Positions 14,840 to 23,749 of a stretch of DNA of 64,000 nt are shown here, piece after piece. Position numbers and translations under genes: made by a program. This stretch comes from Pseudomonas sp. G.S.17. GTDB lineage: Bacteria > Pseudomonadota > Gammaproteobacteria > Pseudomonadales > Pseudomonadaceae. Numbering within the stretch: the stretch's first letter is position 1; each line of letters starts with the position of its first letter. A model generated the notes under the pieces. It was given only the letters and a program-made list of their open reading frames with translations. It did not search any database and was not told where the DNA came from. The stretch covers positions 2,291,501-2,355,500 of the forward strand of contig NZ_CP151076.1 of assembly GCF_038096165.1 (NCBI RefSeq), read 5' to 3'.

Positions 14840-16093
14840 TCATAAAGGTTCGAAACCTGATTGAGGCTTGCGCAGCAGTTGCGCCGGACCCAACTCGGCC
14901 ACGGAACACACGCCCAGCATGGCCATGTCGCGGGACACTTCGTTGGCGAGTAGGTCGATGGCGTGGGCAATACCTTCCTGCCCCGCCACGGCACCGGCAA
15001 AGCCGAAGGGGCGACCGACAAAAACAAACCGTGCGCCCAGCGCCAGGGCCTTGAGCACATCGGTGCCGCGTCGTACGCCGCTGTCGAGCATCACCGGGAC
15101 ATTCGGGCATGCCTGGACAATGCCGGGCAGCACATGCAGCGGGGCGACCGCGCCGTCCAGTTGTCGGCCGCCATGATTGGAGACGATGATCCCGTCGGCG
15201 CCGTATGCGCAGGCTTTGATCGCATCGTCCTTGTGCAGAATCCCCTTGATCACCAGCGTGCCCGGCCACAGGCTGCGAACCAGTTGCAGATGCGCCCAAT
15301 TCAGATGGCCGCGATTGGCAAAGGTCCGGCCAACGGTCGAGGACACGATCGGTGCGCTGCGGTGGGCGTAATTGTTTTCGAAATGCGGCATGCCGTGTTT
15401 GAGCAGCGTTTTGAAGAACGTACCGAACAGCCATCGCGGATGCGTGATGCCATCCCAGGCCAGGCGCAATCCTGGCCGCAGCGGAGTGGAAAACCCGGCG
15501 CGCAGGTTGTTCTCACGATTGGCCTGGACAGGCGTGTCGACGGTAATCACCAGGGTCGTGAAACCCGCCGTCTGCGCCCGTTGTACCAGCGCGATGATGT
15601 TCGGCTCGTCCCCTGGCAAATAAGCCTGGAACCACGCCTGCGGGTTGGCTTTGACCACGTCCTCCAGCGGGATCAAGGACGAGCCGCTCATGATCATCGG
15701 GATGTTCGCCTGGGCGGCGGCCTGGGTCAGGATCAAGTCGCCGCGATAGGCGTACAACGCGCTAATGCCCATGGGCGCAATGCCGAACGGCGAGTTGAAC
15801 GTCTGGCCAAACAGCTCTGTGGCCTGGCTGCGTTGGGAAATATCCACTAGCGTGCGGGTGACAAATGCATAGTCGTTGAAGGCTTCACGGTTCCACGCCA
15901 GCGACAGGTTGTCTTCGGCGGCGCCCGCCACATAACCGAAGATGGGCCGTGGCAGATGTTTTTCAGCGGCCGCTTCAAAATCGTCCAGGCGCAGCAGCGG
16001 TTTCAATCGGCGAGTGTTGGCGGCGGTTTGTCGGGAGCGCTGTTTTACTTCCATTGCGGGGGACAGTTGCATGGGGTTCTCGTCATTGGTCAA
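14840..16093 (-). CDS. FMN-dependent alpha-hydroxy-acid dehydrogenase/oxidase (LldD family)
   Basis: The 417-residue protein shows the family's FMN site and catalytic residues: FGIAPMGISALY, MIMSGSSLIPLEDV, WFQAYLPGD, TLVITVDTPVQANRE, LVIKGILHKDDAIKA and the active-site block IIVSNHGGRQLDGA with His and Arg, then VMLDSGVRRGTDVLKALALGA. It would oxidise a 2-hydroxy acid such as lactate or mandelate to the 2-oxo acid. An N-terminal tail of about 40 residues precedes the domain. Its place between an SsuD-like enzyme and a TauA-TauD fusion suggests recruitment to sulfonate breakdown, for example of a hydroxy acid released from a sulfonate; this is inference. Confidence 0.85.
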   Translation of the reverse strand: MTNDENPMQLSPAMEVKQRSRQTAANTRRLKPLLRLDDFEAAAEKHLPRPIFGYVAGAAEDNLSLAWNREAFNDYAFVTRTLVDISQRSQATELFGQTFNSPFGIAPMGISALYAYRGDLILTQAAAQANIPMIMSGSSLIPLEDVVKANPQAWFQAYLPGDEPNIIALVQRAQTAGFTTLVITVDTPVQANRENNLRAGFSTPLRPGLRLAWDGITHPRWLFGTFFKTLLKHGMPHFENNYAHRSAPIVSSTVGRTFANRGHLNWAHLQLVRSLWPGTLVIKGILHKDDAIKACAYGADGIIVSNHGGRQLDGAVAPLHVLPGIVQACPNVPVMLDSGVRRGTDVLKALALGARFVFVGRPFGFAGAVAGQEGIAHAIDLLANEVSRDMAMLGVCSVAELGPAQLLRKPQSGFEPL

Positions 16094-16152
16094 GAGTGGG
16101 TTCTTTGGCGGGCGCGATGGCCGCGGGATCTCAGTTACCGAGCTGAATCAGT

Positions 16153-16680
16153 TCAGGCCGGGACATCGCCCAGAATAGTCGCGCGATGCATGATCCGCCG
16201 CTGCGGGCGGTAATCGTCCACCGCGTAATGCTGGGTGACGCGGTTGTCCCAGAACGCTACGTCATTGACCTGCCAGCGCCAGCGCAGGGTGAACTCCGGG
16301 CGCGTGGCGTGGCTGAACAGCAGAGTCAGAATCGCGGTGCTTTCCGCGTCGCTCAGTTCGTTGATGCGGGTGGTGAAGCCTTCGTTGACGAACAGCGATT
16401 TGCGCCCGCTGACGGGCCAGGCGGCGGCAATCGCGGGCGGCGCTAAGTTGAGAATAGTGACTTTCGACGGATCGATTTTCCAATACTTGAGCGCTGCCAG
16501 CAGACTGTAGTGGCCTGTGGAAGCGAACGGCACGGCGATTGCGCTGTCGACCTGGGTAACTTTAGCCGGGTCGACGGTTGTCTGGTAGGCGACCGTGAAG
16601 TCCGCCGCCTGAGCCAGATATAAAGCGCAAGTCAAGGACAGGGCCACCAGAAGGCGAATAGAGAAGTGCAGTTTCATCAT
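16153..16680 (-). pseudogene. Deletion fusion of taurine binding protein (TauA) to taurine dioxygenase C-terminus (TauD)
   Basis: The 175-residue frame starts with an intact signal peptide ([25 protein letters not shown]) and mature TauA sequence [16 protein letters not shown]. It then skips to [20 protein letters not shown] and [13 protein letters not shown] of TauA, and at [18 protein letters not shown] enters the last third of TauD, with [26 protein letters not shown] and [11 protein letters not shown]. One deletion lies within TauA and a larger one runs from tauA to tauD, removing tauBC. Both joins are in frame. The TauD part keeps the 2-oxoglutarate Arg region and the distal His of the iron site but lacks the HxD part, so dioxygenase activity is impossible. 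Confidence 0.85.
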
Positions 16681-16876
16681 GAAGCTCCGAATCAGGCGGG
16701 CCGAGGACTGGCTGAGCCAAAGACTAAATGATCTAAGAAACTGTAAATAAATAAGTTATTTGCATTACCTTGTGAGCGAATTACCTGACCCGTCGAGGTC
16801 TGCGGCAGCTACTCCAGACCTGCCCTGGGTTCATCCGTTCTCGCTTGTTGAAATACTTCTGAAGATTGAGCGCATT

Positions 16877-16967
16877 CCGTAGGACCGGCTTTAGCCGGGA
16901 GTGGGTCGGAACATTCGTAACGGCGGCGTCCGAACGTTCGCCCTCCCGGCTGAAGCCGGTCCTACGG
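16877..16967. repeat. BIME: inverted pair of REP sequences
   Basis: CCGTAGGACCGGCTTTAGCC and its near inverse GGCTGAAGCCGGTCCTACGG face each other across about 50 bp. This is the only structure I see in the 307-bp gap 16681-16987; the side near 16750 is AT-rich and probably holds the promoter of the TauA-TauD frame. Confidence 0.85.
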
Positions 16968-16987
16968 ATCGGCGTTGGCGATATCCT

Positions 16988-18025
16988 TCACTGCGCCGAA
17001 GACGGTTTTTCCCACAGGTTGATGCCGCCTTCCACTGCAAACCGGTCGATCTCGGCCAGTTCTTCCGGGCTGAAATCAAGGTTTTTCAATGCTTCGACGT
17101 TCTCGACGATTTGTTCCGGCCGACTCGCACCAATCAACGCCGAGGTCACGCGCGGGTCGCGCAGCGTCCAGGCCAGAGCCATTTGCGCCAGACTCTGGCC
17201 GCGACGCTTGGCGATGTCATTGAGCGCCAGCACGTGCTCAAGGTTTTCCTCCGACAAGTGCGCCGCCTGCAACGAGCCACCGCCGGGGCGATTGATCCGC
17301 GCGTTCTCGGGAATACCGTTCAGGTACTTGTCGGTGAGCAAGCCCTGAGCCAGCGCGGTGAAGGCGATCACGCCCGCGCCGAGTTCTTCGGTGGCGTCCA
17401 GCAGGTCTTTCTCAATCCAGCGATTGAGCAGGTTGTAGGCCGGTTGATGGATCAACAGCGGCACTTTCCATTCTTTGAGCAGCGCCGCCATCTCGCGGGT
17501 TTTGCTGCCGGAATAGGAGGACAGGCCGATGTACAGCGCCTTGCCTTGCTGCACTGCCGTAGCCAGTGCGCTGGCGGTTTCTTCCAGTGGCGTATGTGGA
17601 TCGAATCGATGTGAATAAAAGATATCCACGTAATCCAGGCCCAGGCGTTGCAGGCTTTGATCGAGGCTGGCCAGCACGTACTTGCGCGAACCGCCGCCCT
17701 GACCATAAGGCCCCGGCCACATGTCCCAACCGGCTTTGGTGGAGATGATCAGCTCGTCGCGATAACGGGAGAAATCCTCGCGCAACAAACGCCCGAAATT
17801 GACCTCGGCGCTGCCATACGGCGGGCCATAGTTGTTGGCGAGATCGAAGTGATTGATGCCCAGATCAAACGCCGTGCGCAACATGGCGCGCTGCGTGTCG
17901 ATGGGCGTGCTGTCGCCAAAGTTGTGCCACAACCCCAGGGACAATGCCGGCAAGACCAGGCCACTGCGACCGGTGCGGCGGTAAGGAATGATCTCGTAAC
18001 GATCTTCGGCTGCGATGTAAGTCAT
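16988..18025 (-). CDS. Aldo/keto reductase (YghZ/L-glyceraldehyde-3-phosphate reductase type)
   Basis: The 345-residue TIM-barrel oxidoreductase has the catalytic tetrad in FDLANNYGPPYGSAE (Asp, Tyr), ISTKAGWDMWPGPYG (Lys) and DIFYSHRFDPHTPLEET (His). The NADPH-binding end reads ALIGASRPEQIVENVEAL. The GPYGQGGGSRKY insertion is typical of the YghZ/MgrA group, which reduces L-glyceraldehyde 3-phosphate and methylglyoxal. It appears to be a single-gene unit. The substrate here is unknown. Confidence 0.88.
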   Translation of the reverse strand: MTYIAAEDRYEIIPYRRTGRSGLVLPALSLGLWHNFGDSTPIDTQRAMLRTAFDLGINHFDLANNYGPPYGSAEVNFGRLLREDFSRYRDELIISTKAGWDMWPGPYGQGGGSRKYVLASLDQSLQRLGLDYVDIFYSHRFDPHTPLEETASALATAVQQGKALYIGLSSYSGSKTREMAALLKEWKVPLLIHQPAYNLLNRWIEKDLLDATEELGAGVIAFTALAQGLLTDKYLNGIPENARINRPGGGSLQAAHLSEENLEHVLALNDIAKRRGQSLAQMALAWTLRDPRVTSALIGASRPEQIVENVEALKNLDFSPEELAEIDRFAVEGGINLWEKPSSAQ

Positions 18026-18198
18026 GACTTGTCTCCTTGAGCAAGGTTGGATGGCTGCGGGTGGTAGCGATGTGCCGATTAGCCGCTACATTTGGGAATT
18101 CACCCCCAACATAGCATCTCCCACAATTTCGAAATCGGAACGACCCTGTGGGACCGGATTTATCCGGGAAGGTGCCGTCTCAGGCACACGCTTCGTCG

Positions 18199-18495
18199 CG
18201 CGTGTTGACCAACTCGATCCCGATCAACTTGCCGAAGACCGAGTCGGTCGCGCCGGTCGAACAGAAAGATCCGCTGGTGGTGAGCATTGACGGGCAGGGC
18301 AAGCTGTTCATCAACAAGGATGAAATCCAGCCCAATCTGCTGGAAATCAACCTCAAGGCAGCCAAGGAAAAGGCCCCGGATGTGCGCGTGCAACTGCAGG
18401 CCGACGACGGCGTGAATTACGGCTAAGTAGCCCGGGCCTTGGCCTCGATCGAGCGGGCCGGGATCACCAAGTTGTCGGTGATAACCGCCAAGTGA
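18199..18495 (+). pseudogene. exbD: exbD relic: 3' part with an internal stop
   Basis: The frame reads TNSIPINLPKTESVAPVEQK, DPLVVSIDGQGKLFINKDEI and VRVQLQADDGVNYG, then TAA at 18424-18426 where Glu is expected, and continues VARALASIERAGITKLSVIT to TGA at 18493-18495. This is the periplasmic part of ExbD/TolR. The N-terminus with the membrane anchor is missing and a REP-like sequence (18147-18175) lies at the break. No exbB or tonB is nearby. Confidence 0.85.
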
Positions 18496-18529
18496 TGGTT
18501 TGAACCGCTACACAGAAAACTGCGTTTTT

Positions 18530-18568
18530 ACAGGCTGATCCTTTGGCATGAGGGCAGCCTGTTTTTTT
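18530..18568 (+). terminator. Intrinsic terminator after the exbD relic
   Basis: ACAGGCTG (18530-18537) pairs with CAGCCTGT (18555-18562), and seven T follow. It is probably the old terminator of the exbBD operon. Confidence 0.8.
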
Positions 18569-18593
18569 ATGGATGCCTGGCTCTGTAGGATTT

Positions 18594-18690
18594 CGTTGGA
18601 GCGAGGCTTGCCCGCGAAGGGGCCGGTCCACCCACTAAATCCTCTTCGGCTTGGCCTATTGCCTTCGCGGGCAAGCCTGGCTCCAACGGG
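18594..18690. repeat. BIME: inverted REP pair
   Basis: GGAGCGAGGCTTGCCCGCGA and CTTCGCGGGCAAGCCTGGCT face each other. The pair lies at the 3' end of the efflux operon and may stabilise its mRNA. Confidence 0.85.
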
Positions 18691-18706
18691 CCGATATCGT
18701 GGCTCT

Positions 18707-20116
18707 TCAACCCGTAGGCCAACCGCCACCCAACGCCCGATACAACCGAACCCGGTCGATGGCTGCTGCTGTCGCGCTGTCCACCAACGCGCTTTCGGTA
18801 TCCAGAAGCGCGCGTTGCACGCCAAGCACGTTGATAAAGTCCGCCGCGCCTTGGGTATAGCGGTCCCGGGCGGTGCTCAGGGCGATGTTGTTCTGGCTGA
18901 CGGCTTCCTGCAACGCGGTGTGCCTTTGCTTTTCGGCTGCGTAGTCGGTCACCGCGTTATCCACCTCATGCCAGGCACCGAGCACCACGCGTTGATAGTT
19001 GATCGCGGCTTCCTGTTCCTGTTGTTTGCGCAGTTCCAGGGTGCCGGTCAGACGACCGCCTTGAAAAATCGGCAGATACAGGCTTGGGCCGAACGACCAT
19101 TGTCGCGAGTTCCAGGCGCCCAGATCCGAGCCGTCCAATGCTTGTGAACCGAAGGTCGCACCGAGGCTGACCCGAGGATAGAAGTCGGCCTGCGCCACGC
19201 CAATTGCGGCAGTAGCCCGGTGCAAGGCGGCTTCGCTTTGCTGGATATCCGGACGTCGCTGCGCCAGTTCCGAAGGCAGCCCCAGCGGTACGTCCGGGGC
19301 TGGATGGGGAATGCTTTTCGGCTCGATCAACTCTGCATTCAGCGCGCGTGGCGGCTCGGCGAGCAGGTAACTCAGGGCATTGATCAAGCGGTCCTGCTCG
19401 GCACCCAATGCCGGGATCACCGCTTGAATGGTCGCAACTTGCGCGGCGGCGTTGGACGTGTCGAGGTTGGTGGTGACGCCATTCTCGAAACGAGCCTGAG
19501 TCAGCAGTCGACTTTGTTGGGCGATTTCCAGGTTTTGCCGGGCCACGCCGAGTTTCGCCTGCACACCGCGCAAACGGATGTAGTCGGTGGCTGTTTCGGC
19601 GGCGATGCTCAAGAGCACGCCGTCACGCTGGGCCTGAGTCAGCTGGATTTCGGCATCGGCGGCTTCGATGTTGCGCCGCACATGACCCCACAAATCGATT
19701 TCCCAACTGGCGTCCAGCGTGCTGCTCCATAGCTCGAACGGCGCCTGGCCGCTTTGTCCTGACGGATCATTGAGGCCTTCGGCGCTGTTCCGCGCGCGAC
19801 GGTAGCTGCCATTGGCGCTGACGCCGGGCAGTTGCTGGCTGCCGGTAACCTGGCGCATCACCCGACTCTGCTCAAGGCGATTGCTCGCCCCACGCACATC
19901 AAGGTTCGCTTTCGCGGCACGCTCCACCAGCGAGGTCAGTTGCGCGTCGCCCAACTGCTGCCACCATTGACTGTCGGCGGGGCTGCCTGGCGCTGCGCCC
20001 GAGTGCGGCGACGCGTGCCAGGCTGCAGGCAACTGCGCGTCCGGGCGCTGAAAGTCCGGCCCGACACTACAAGCCCCCAGTCCAAGCATCGCCAGAAACA
20101 ACAAGTTGTGTCTCAT
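18707..20116 (-). CDS. Outer-membrane efflux lipoprotein, NodT/OprM family
   Basis: The 469-residue protein starts at ATG 20116, where AGGAG is well placed. The lipoprotein signal ends at LGACSVGPDFQRP (Cys about residue 16). Two TolC-type repeats follow; blocks such as DASWEIDLWGHVRRNIEAA, TATDYIRLRGVQAKLGVARQ, PSELAQRRPDIQQSEAALHR and FPARVSL-like FYPRVSLGATFG are standard for NodT-type channels. It would form the outer-membrane exit duct for the EmrAB-like pump encoded by the two preceding genes; its start is 1 bp after the EmrA-like stop. Confidence 0.92.
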   Translation of the reverse strand: MRHNLLFLAMLGLGACSVGPDFQRPDAQLPAAWHASPHSGAAPGSPADSQWWQQLGDAQLTSLVERAAKANLDVRGASNRLEQSRVMRQVTGSQQLPGVSANGSYRRARNSAEGLNDPSGQSGQAPFELWSSTLDASWEIDLWGHVRRNIEAADAEIQLTQAQRDGVLLSIAAETATDYIRLRGVQAKLGVARQNLEIAQQSRLLTQARFENGVTTNLDTSNAAAQVATIQAVIPALGAEQDRLINALSYLLAEPPRALNAELIEPKSIPHPAPDVPLGLPSELAQRRPDIQQSEAALHRATAAIGVAQADFYPRVSLGATFGSQALDGSDLGAWNSRQWSFGPSLYLPIFQGGRLTGTLELRKQQEQEAAINYQRVVLGAWHEVDNAVTDYAAEKQRHTALQEAVSQNNIALSTARDRYTQGAADFINVLGVQRALLDTESALVDSATAAAIDRVRLYRALGGGWPTG

Positions 20117-20117
20117 C

Positions 20118-21149
20118 TCAATGCTCCTGCGCCGTGTCAATTCGGGCGATCACCGACATGCCGATGCGCAGCTTGTCCAGATCTGGTTGGTTGGCGTCGA
20201 AGCGGATTTTTACCGGCAGTCGCTGCGTGACTTTGGTGAAGTTGCCAGTGGCGTTATCCGGGGCAATCAACGAGAACGACTGGCCGGTGGCCGGTGCGAT
20301 GCTGTCGATATAACCGGTAAAAGCATGATCGGGGTAGCTGTCAACGCTCAGCTCGACCTTCTGCTGCGGCAGCATGTGGGCCAGTTGGGTTTCGCGAAAG
20401 TTGGCGACCACGAAAGCATCTTGCAGCGGAACGATGGCCATCAATGCCTGCCCTTGGGAAACATAGGCGCCGACCCGTACCGAGCGCTGGCCAACCATGC
20501 CGTCCTGTGGCGCGGTGATCCGGGTATAGGACAGATTCAACTGCGCCTGTTGCAATGCCGCCTGATCCTTGGCCAGCGCGGCCCGGGCAACTTCGAGTTG
20601 CGCCTTGAGCACATCCAGGCTTTTTGCTGCGGCCACGCGGGAAGCTTCATCCCGATCGCGGGCCGCTTGCCAGCCGAGCAACTCGGCGTCGGCTTTCTGC
20701 CGTTCCTGTTGCGTGCCAGCGCCGGCATTGGACAGGTTCAGGTAGCGCCGGGCGTTTTCCTGGGCGAACTTGAGCGATGCCGAGGTCGCGCGGGTGGTTG
20801 CCGACGCTTGATCGATAACCGCTGCCTGGCGCTCGATACTGGCCTTGAGATTGAGGATTTGCGCCGAGGCCGCCTGGACATTGGCGTTCGCCGACGCCTG
20901 GGCAGCCAGCAGATCGGCGCTGTCGATTTCGGCCAGCAACTGGCCTGCCTTGACGAGCTGGTTGTCTTCCACGGCGACCTTGACGATCTGCCCGGAAAGG
21001 CGCGGCGACACCAACACCGAGTCGGCACGGATATAGGCATCGTCGGTGTGCTCGACGGTCCCGCCGCTTATCAGGCGATAGCCAACATAAGCCGCGCAGA
21101 CGACGATCGTGATGCCGATCAGAGAGAGGGCGGTTCTATGCTGTTTCAT
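20118..21149 (-). CDS. EmrA/HlyD-type membrane fusion protein
   Basis: The 343-residue adaptor has one N-terminal membrane anchor (residues about 8-27), the barrel/lipoyl strand block HTDDAYIRADSVLVSPRLSG and QLVKAGQLLAEIDSADL, a long coiled-coil hairpin (about 70-170) and the second lipoyl half YTRITAPQDGMVGQRSVRVG. It links the inner-membrane carrier to the outer-membrane channel. Its start overlaps the carrier's stop by four bases. Confidence 0.92.
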   Translation of the reverse strand: MKQHRTALSLIGITIVVCAAYVGYRLISGGTVEHTDDAYIRADSVLVSPRLSGQIVKVAVEDNQLVKAGQLLAEIDSADLLAAQASANANVQAASAQILNLKASIERQAAVIDQASATTRATSASLKFAQENARRYLNLSNAGAGTQQERQKADAELLGWQAARDRDEASRVAAAKSLDVLKAQLEVARAALAKDQAALQQAQLNLSYTRITAPQDGMVGQRSVRVGAYVSQGQALMAIVPLQDAFVVANFRETQLAHMLPQQKVELSVDSYPDHAFTGYIDSIAPATGQSFSLIAPDNATGNFTKVTQRLPVKIRFDANQPDLDKLRIGMSVIARIDTAQEH

Positions 21150-22675
21150 GTCGGTACCGGAGGTTGCGGTGGATAGGCACGTTTGGGAAGGGTCAGCAGG
21201 ATGACCAGCAAAACGCTGATGACAGCCAGCACTGCCAGGAAGGCATCGCTGAAACTCAATACATAGGCTTGTACGCGAACCTGTCGCGCCAGAAGCGAGG
21301 TGGCTTGCGCGGTCTGCATCGGGTCAAGGGTGGGCATTCGCGAAGCAACGCCGTCGAGCAGGACATTGGAATGAAAGTGCTCGCGATGGGTGACGAAGTT
21401 TTCCAGTGCCGAAGCGGCCATCACCGACGATAAGCCGCGCAAGGTGTTGACCATCGAGGAGGCGAACGGGCCTTCCACGGGTTGGATCACGCTGGTGGCA
21501 TTCATCAGCAACGGCACCACGACCAAGGGCTGGCCAATGGTGTGCAGCATCTGCAGCAGGTAAAAGTCATCGCGAATCCACTCGCTGGTAATCAACGAGC
21601 CACCCAGGCAGGCAAAGGTCAGCAGCAGCAGTCCGAAGGCGATCACGTAGCGCGAATCGACCCAGTTGCGATTGATCAACAGCGCCACCAGCGGCGCAAC
21701 CACCAGTTGCGGAAGCGCAATGATCAGCGCCGTCGGCATGGTTTGCAGCGGTCGGTAGCCCTGGATCTGCATCAGGTACGAGGCGGGAATGCCGCTGCCG
21801 GCCATGGCGACAAACAAGAACAGGATCAGCGTGATCAGCCCGTAAGCGAAGTTGCGCCGTTGCAGCAGCTGCAACTTGAACAGCGGCAGCGGGTGAAACC
21901 ATTCGTTGAGCAGAAACAGCGGGATGCAGATGGCCGCGCCGAGGAGCAGGGTCGTGATCAGTGGCGAGTTCAACCAGTCCAGACGTTCGCCCTGGGTCAA
22001 GGCAATCACCAGCATTGAGAGGCCCGCCACACCCAGCAGCATGCCGCGCCAATCCGCCTGGCGGAATCGCTCCAGACGCAGCGGGTCCTGGGGCAAACCA
22101 TAAGCGATCAAGGCCGCGCCGAGCAATCCGCTGGGGATGATTTGCCAGAACACCATGCGCCAGTCGGCGCCTTCTGCCCATAAAGCCGCCAGCGGCATCG
22201 CCAGATTGGGGCCGAAGGTTGCGGTCAGCGCATAGGCGGACAGGCCATACAGCTTGATATGCCAGGGCAAGAAGCGCAGTGCGGCGGTCATCAGCAATGG
22301 CGGCAATGCGCCGCCCGCCAGACCTTGCAACACGCGCAGACTTACGAGGCTTTCCAGATTGGGCGCGAAGGGGATAATCGCGCCGAACAGGGTAAAGGCG
22401 AAGGTCGCGACAATAGCAAAGCGCCGCAGGGAAAACGTCACCGCGAACCACGGCGCGATGAGCATGGCCGATACTTCGGCGGCGGCGTAGACCGAACTGA
22501 CCCAAGTGCCTTGATCGTGGCCCAGACCATAGACGCCGAGAATATCGGCCAGGGAGATTTCGGTGACCCGGTCGTTGATGCCGGACGTGAGCGCAGCAAT
22601 CAGCACGCCCACCAGGCCCAGCGCGAGGCGTGTGGTAAAAGGCGCAGGAACCGGAGGAGGGGAAGGCGCTGACAC
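21146..22675 (-). CDS. EmrB/QacA-type (DHA2, 14-TM) MFS drug exporter
   Basis: The 509-residue protein has about 14 hydrophobic segments. Motifs include SVYAAAEVSAMLIAPWFAVT, LRVLQGLAGGALPPLLMTAA (motif C-like region) and TFGPNLAMPLAALW. It is a proton-driven exporter in the inner membrane. It is the first gene of a three-gene efflux operon whose promoter faces a divergent IclR gene. The exported compound is unknown. Confidence 0.92.
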   Translation of the reverse strand: MSAPSPPPVPAPFTTRLALGLVGVLIAALTSGINDRVTEISLADILGVYGLGHDQGTWVSSVYAAAEVSAMLIAPWFAVTFSLRRFAIVATFAFTLFGAIIPFAPNLESLVSLRVLQGLAGGALPPLLMTAALRFLPWHIKLYGLSAYALTATFGPNLAMPLAALWAEGADWRMVFWQIIPSGLLGAALIAYGLPQDPLRLERFRQADWRGMLLGVAGLSMLVIALTQGERLDWLNSPLITTLLLGAAICIPLFLLNEWFHPLPLFKLQLLQRRNFAYGLITLILFLFVAMAGSGIPASYLMQIQGYRPLQTMPTALIIALPQLVVAPLVALLINRNWVDSRYVIAFGLLLLTFACLGGSLITSEWIRDDFYLLQMLHTIGQPLVVVPLLMNATSVIQPVEGPFASSMVNTLRGLSSVMAASALENFVTHREHFHSNVLLDGVASRMPTLDPMQTAQATSLLARQVRVQAYVLSFSDAFLAVLAVISVLLVILLTLPKRAYPPQPPVPT

Positions 22676-22716
22676 GTAAAAATCCTGCTAAGGTTGTATG
22701 AGTAAAACCTACAATG

Positions 22717-22731
22717 TGGTACACCGTACCA
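22717..22731. promoter_or_regulatory. Candidate IclR operator between the efflux operon and its regulator
   Basis: TGGTAC-ACC-GTACCA is a perfect 15-bp inverted repeat centred in the 81-bp gap between the divergent starts (22675 and 22757). It could let the IclR-family protein control both directions. Confidence 0.6.
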
Positions 22732-22756
22732 ATCAGTGATACATAAGGCAAGGCGC

Positions 22757-23515
22757 ATGATGACAATTTCAGATACAGATCGCGGTGGGGTGCAGGTCAT
22801 TTCCCGGGCGGCAGCCATTCTTCGCTGTCTGGAAGGGGAGCCTGCGGGCTTGAGCCTGGGAGAAATCGCCAAGCGTTGCGGTTTGCCGCGCTCAACTGTC
22901 CAGCGTCTGGTGGATGCCCTGGCCCTGGAAGAGTTGCTGGAAGTTCATGGTCGGGGCGGGGTTTGCCTCGGTCCTGCCTTGATGCGTCTGGCTTCCCACA
23001 GTCATGTGGATATCGTCCAGAGATCCCGGCCGTATCTGGAAGCGCTCACGGCTGAAACTGGGGAAACCACGTTGCTGGCCAGCGCTACCGGAGCCGAACT
23101 GCTGATTCTGCACACTGTGGTGTCAAGCCAGACGCTGCGGGTTTCCCCGGTACCGGGTGGTTTCCTGAATATCTACGGCATCGGCGGTGGCAAGGCACTA
23201 CTGGCGACGATGGATGACGAAGCGGTGATCAAACTGCTCGGACAGAAAATCAAGCCCCTGACCCCCAACACGCTGACCCTGCCTGAATTACTTAAACAGT
23301 TGGAGCAAGTGCGCGGCAACGGAATGGCCTTTGGTAATGAAGAACACACTCTTGGCGTGGCCTCGGTCGCGGTAAGCCTGCAAACCCCGCAGGGTTACTA
23401 CTCCATCGACGTGGCAGGGCCGGCATGGCGCATCAGACAGGCCCGGGAAAAGATCGAAAGCGCGCTGCTTAAGTGTCGGGAGGAACTGCTTAGCGGCCTG
23501 CGCAGTATTGATTGA
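22757..23515 (+). CDS. IclR-family transcriptional regulator
   Basis: The protein of about 252 residues has an N-terminal winged helix (ISRAAAILRCLEGEPAGLSL, EIAKRCGLPRSTVQRLVDAL) and a C-terminal IclR effector domain (SRPYLEALTAETGETTLLAS, NIYGIGGGKALLATM, VASVAVSLQTPQG). Two adjacent ATG codons (22757, 22760) follow AAGGCAAGG; a GTG at 22736 would overlap the operator side and is less likely. Its divergent position suggests it regulates the efflux operon in response to a small aromatic or organic acid, a usual ligand class for the family. Confidence 0.9.
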   Translation: MMTISDTDRGGVQVISRAAAILRCLEGEPAGLSLGEIAKRCGLPRSTVQRLVDALALEELLEVHGRGGVCLGPALMRLASHSHVDIVQRSRPYLEALTAETGETTLLASATGAELLILHTVVSSQTLRVSPVPGGFLNIYGIGGGKALLATMDDEAVIKLLGQKIKPLTPNTLTLPELLKQLEQVRGNGMAFGNEEHTLGVASVAVSLQTPQGYYSIDVAGPAWRIRQAREKIESALLKCREELLSGLRSID

Positions 23516-23545
23516 GGCGCTCACCGCAGGGTTGCGGCGACGTTG

Positions 23546-23599
23546 CGTAGGGCCGGTTTTAGCCGGGAGGGCGCCCTCCCGGCTAAAGCCGGTCCTACG
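23546..23599. repeat. Near-perfect REP palindrome
   Basis: A 54-bp inverted repeat (CGTAGGGCCGGTTTTAGCCG and its complement around a GGCGCC centre) follows the IclR gene. It forms a single long hairpin and could end transcription or protect the 3' end. Confidence 0.85.
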
Positions 23600-23749
23600 G
23601 AGCGAGTTGTTTCTTTTATTGATATAACATAACATTTGTCGGTCTTCTCTTAAGATCGTGTGCAGCGCTTCGTCTTATTGATATCAGCCGTGCCTTGCCG
23701 ATTGCCACGAGCAGGCGCTGCTACTGAATCCTCTGACCATGAGTGCTCC

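Noticed and set aside
14163..14864. Plus-strand open frame of 233 codons
   Set aside because: It is antisense to the SsuD-like monooxygenase, which has full family motifs.
23546..23599. Small RNA gene
   Set aside because: The long palindrome is a standard REP-type repeat seen elsewhere in the window, with no promoter of its own.
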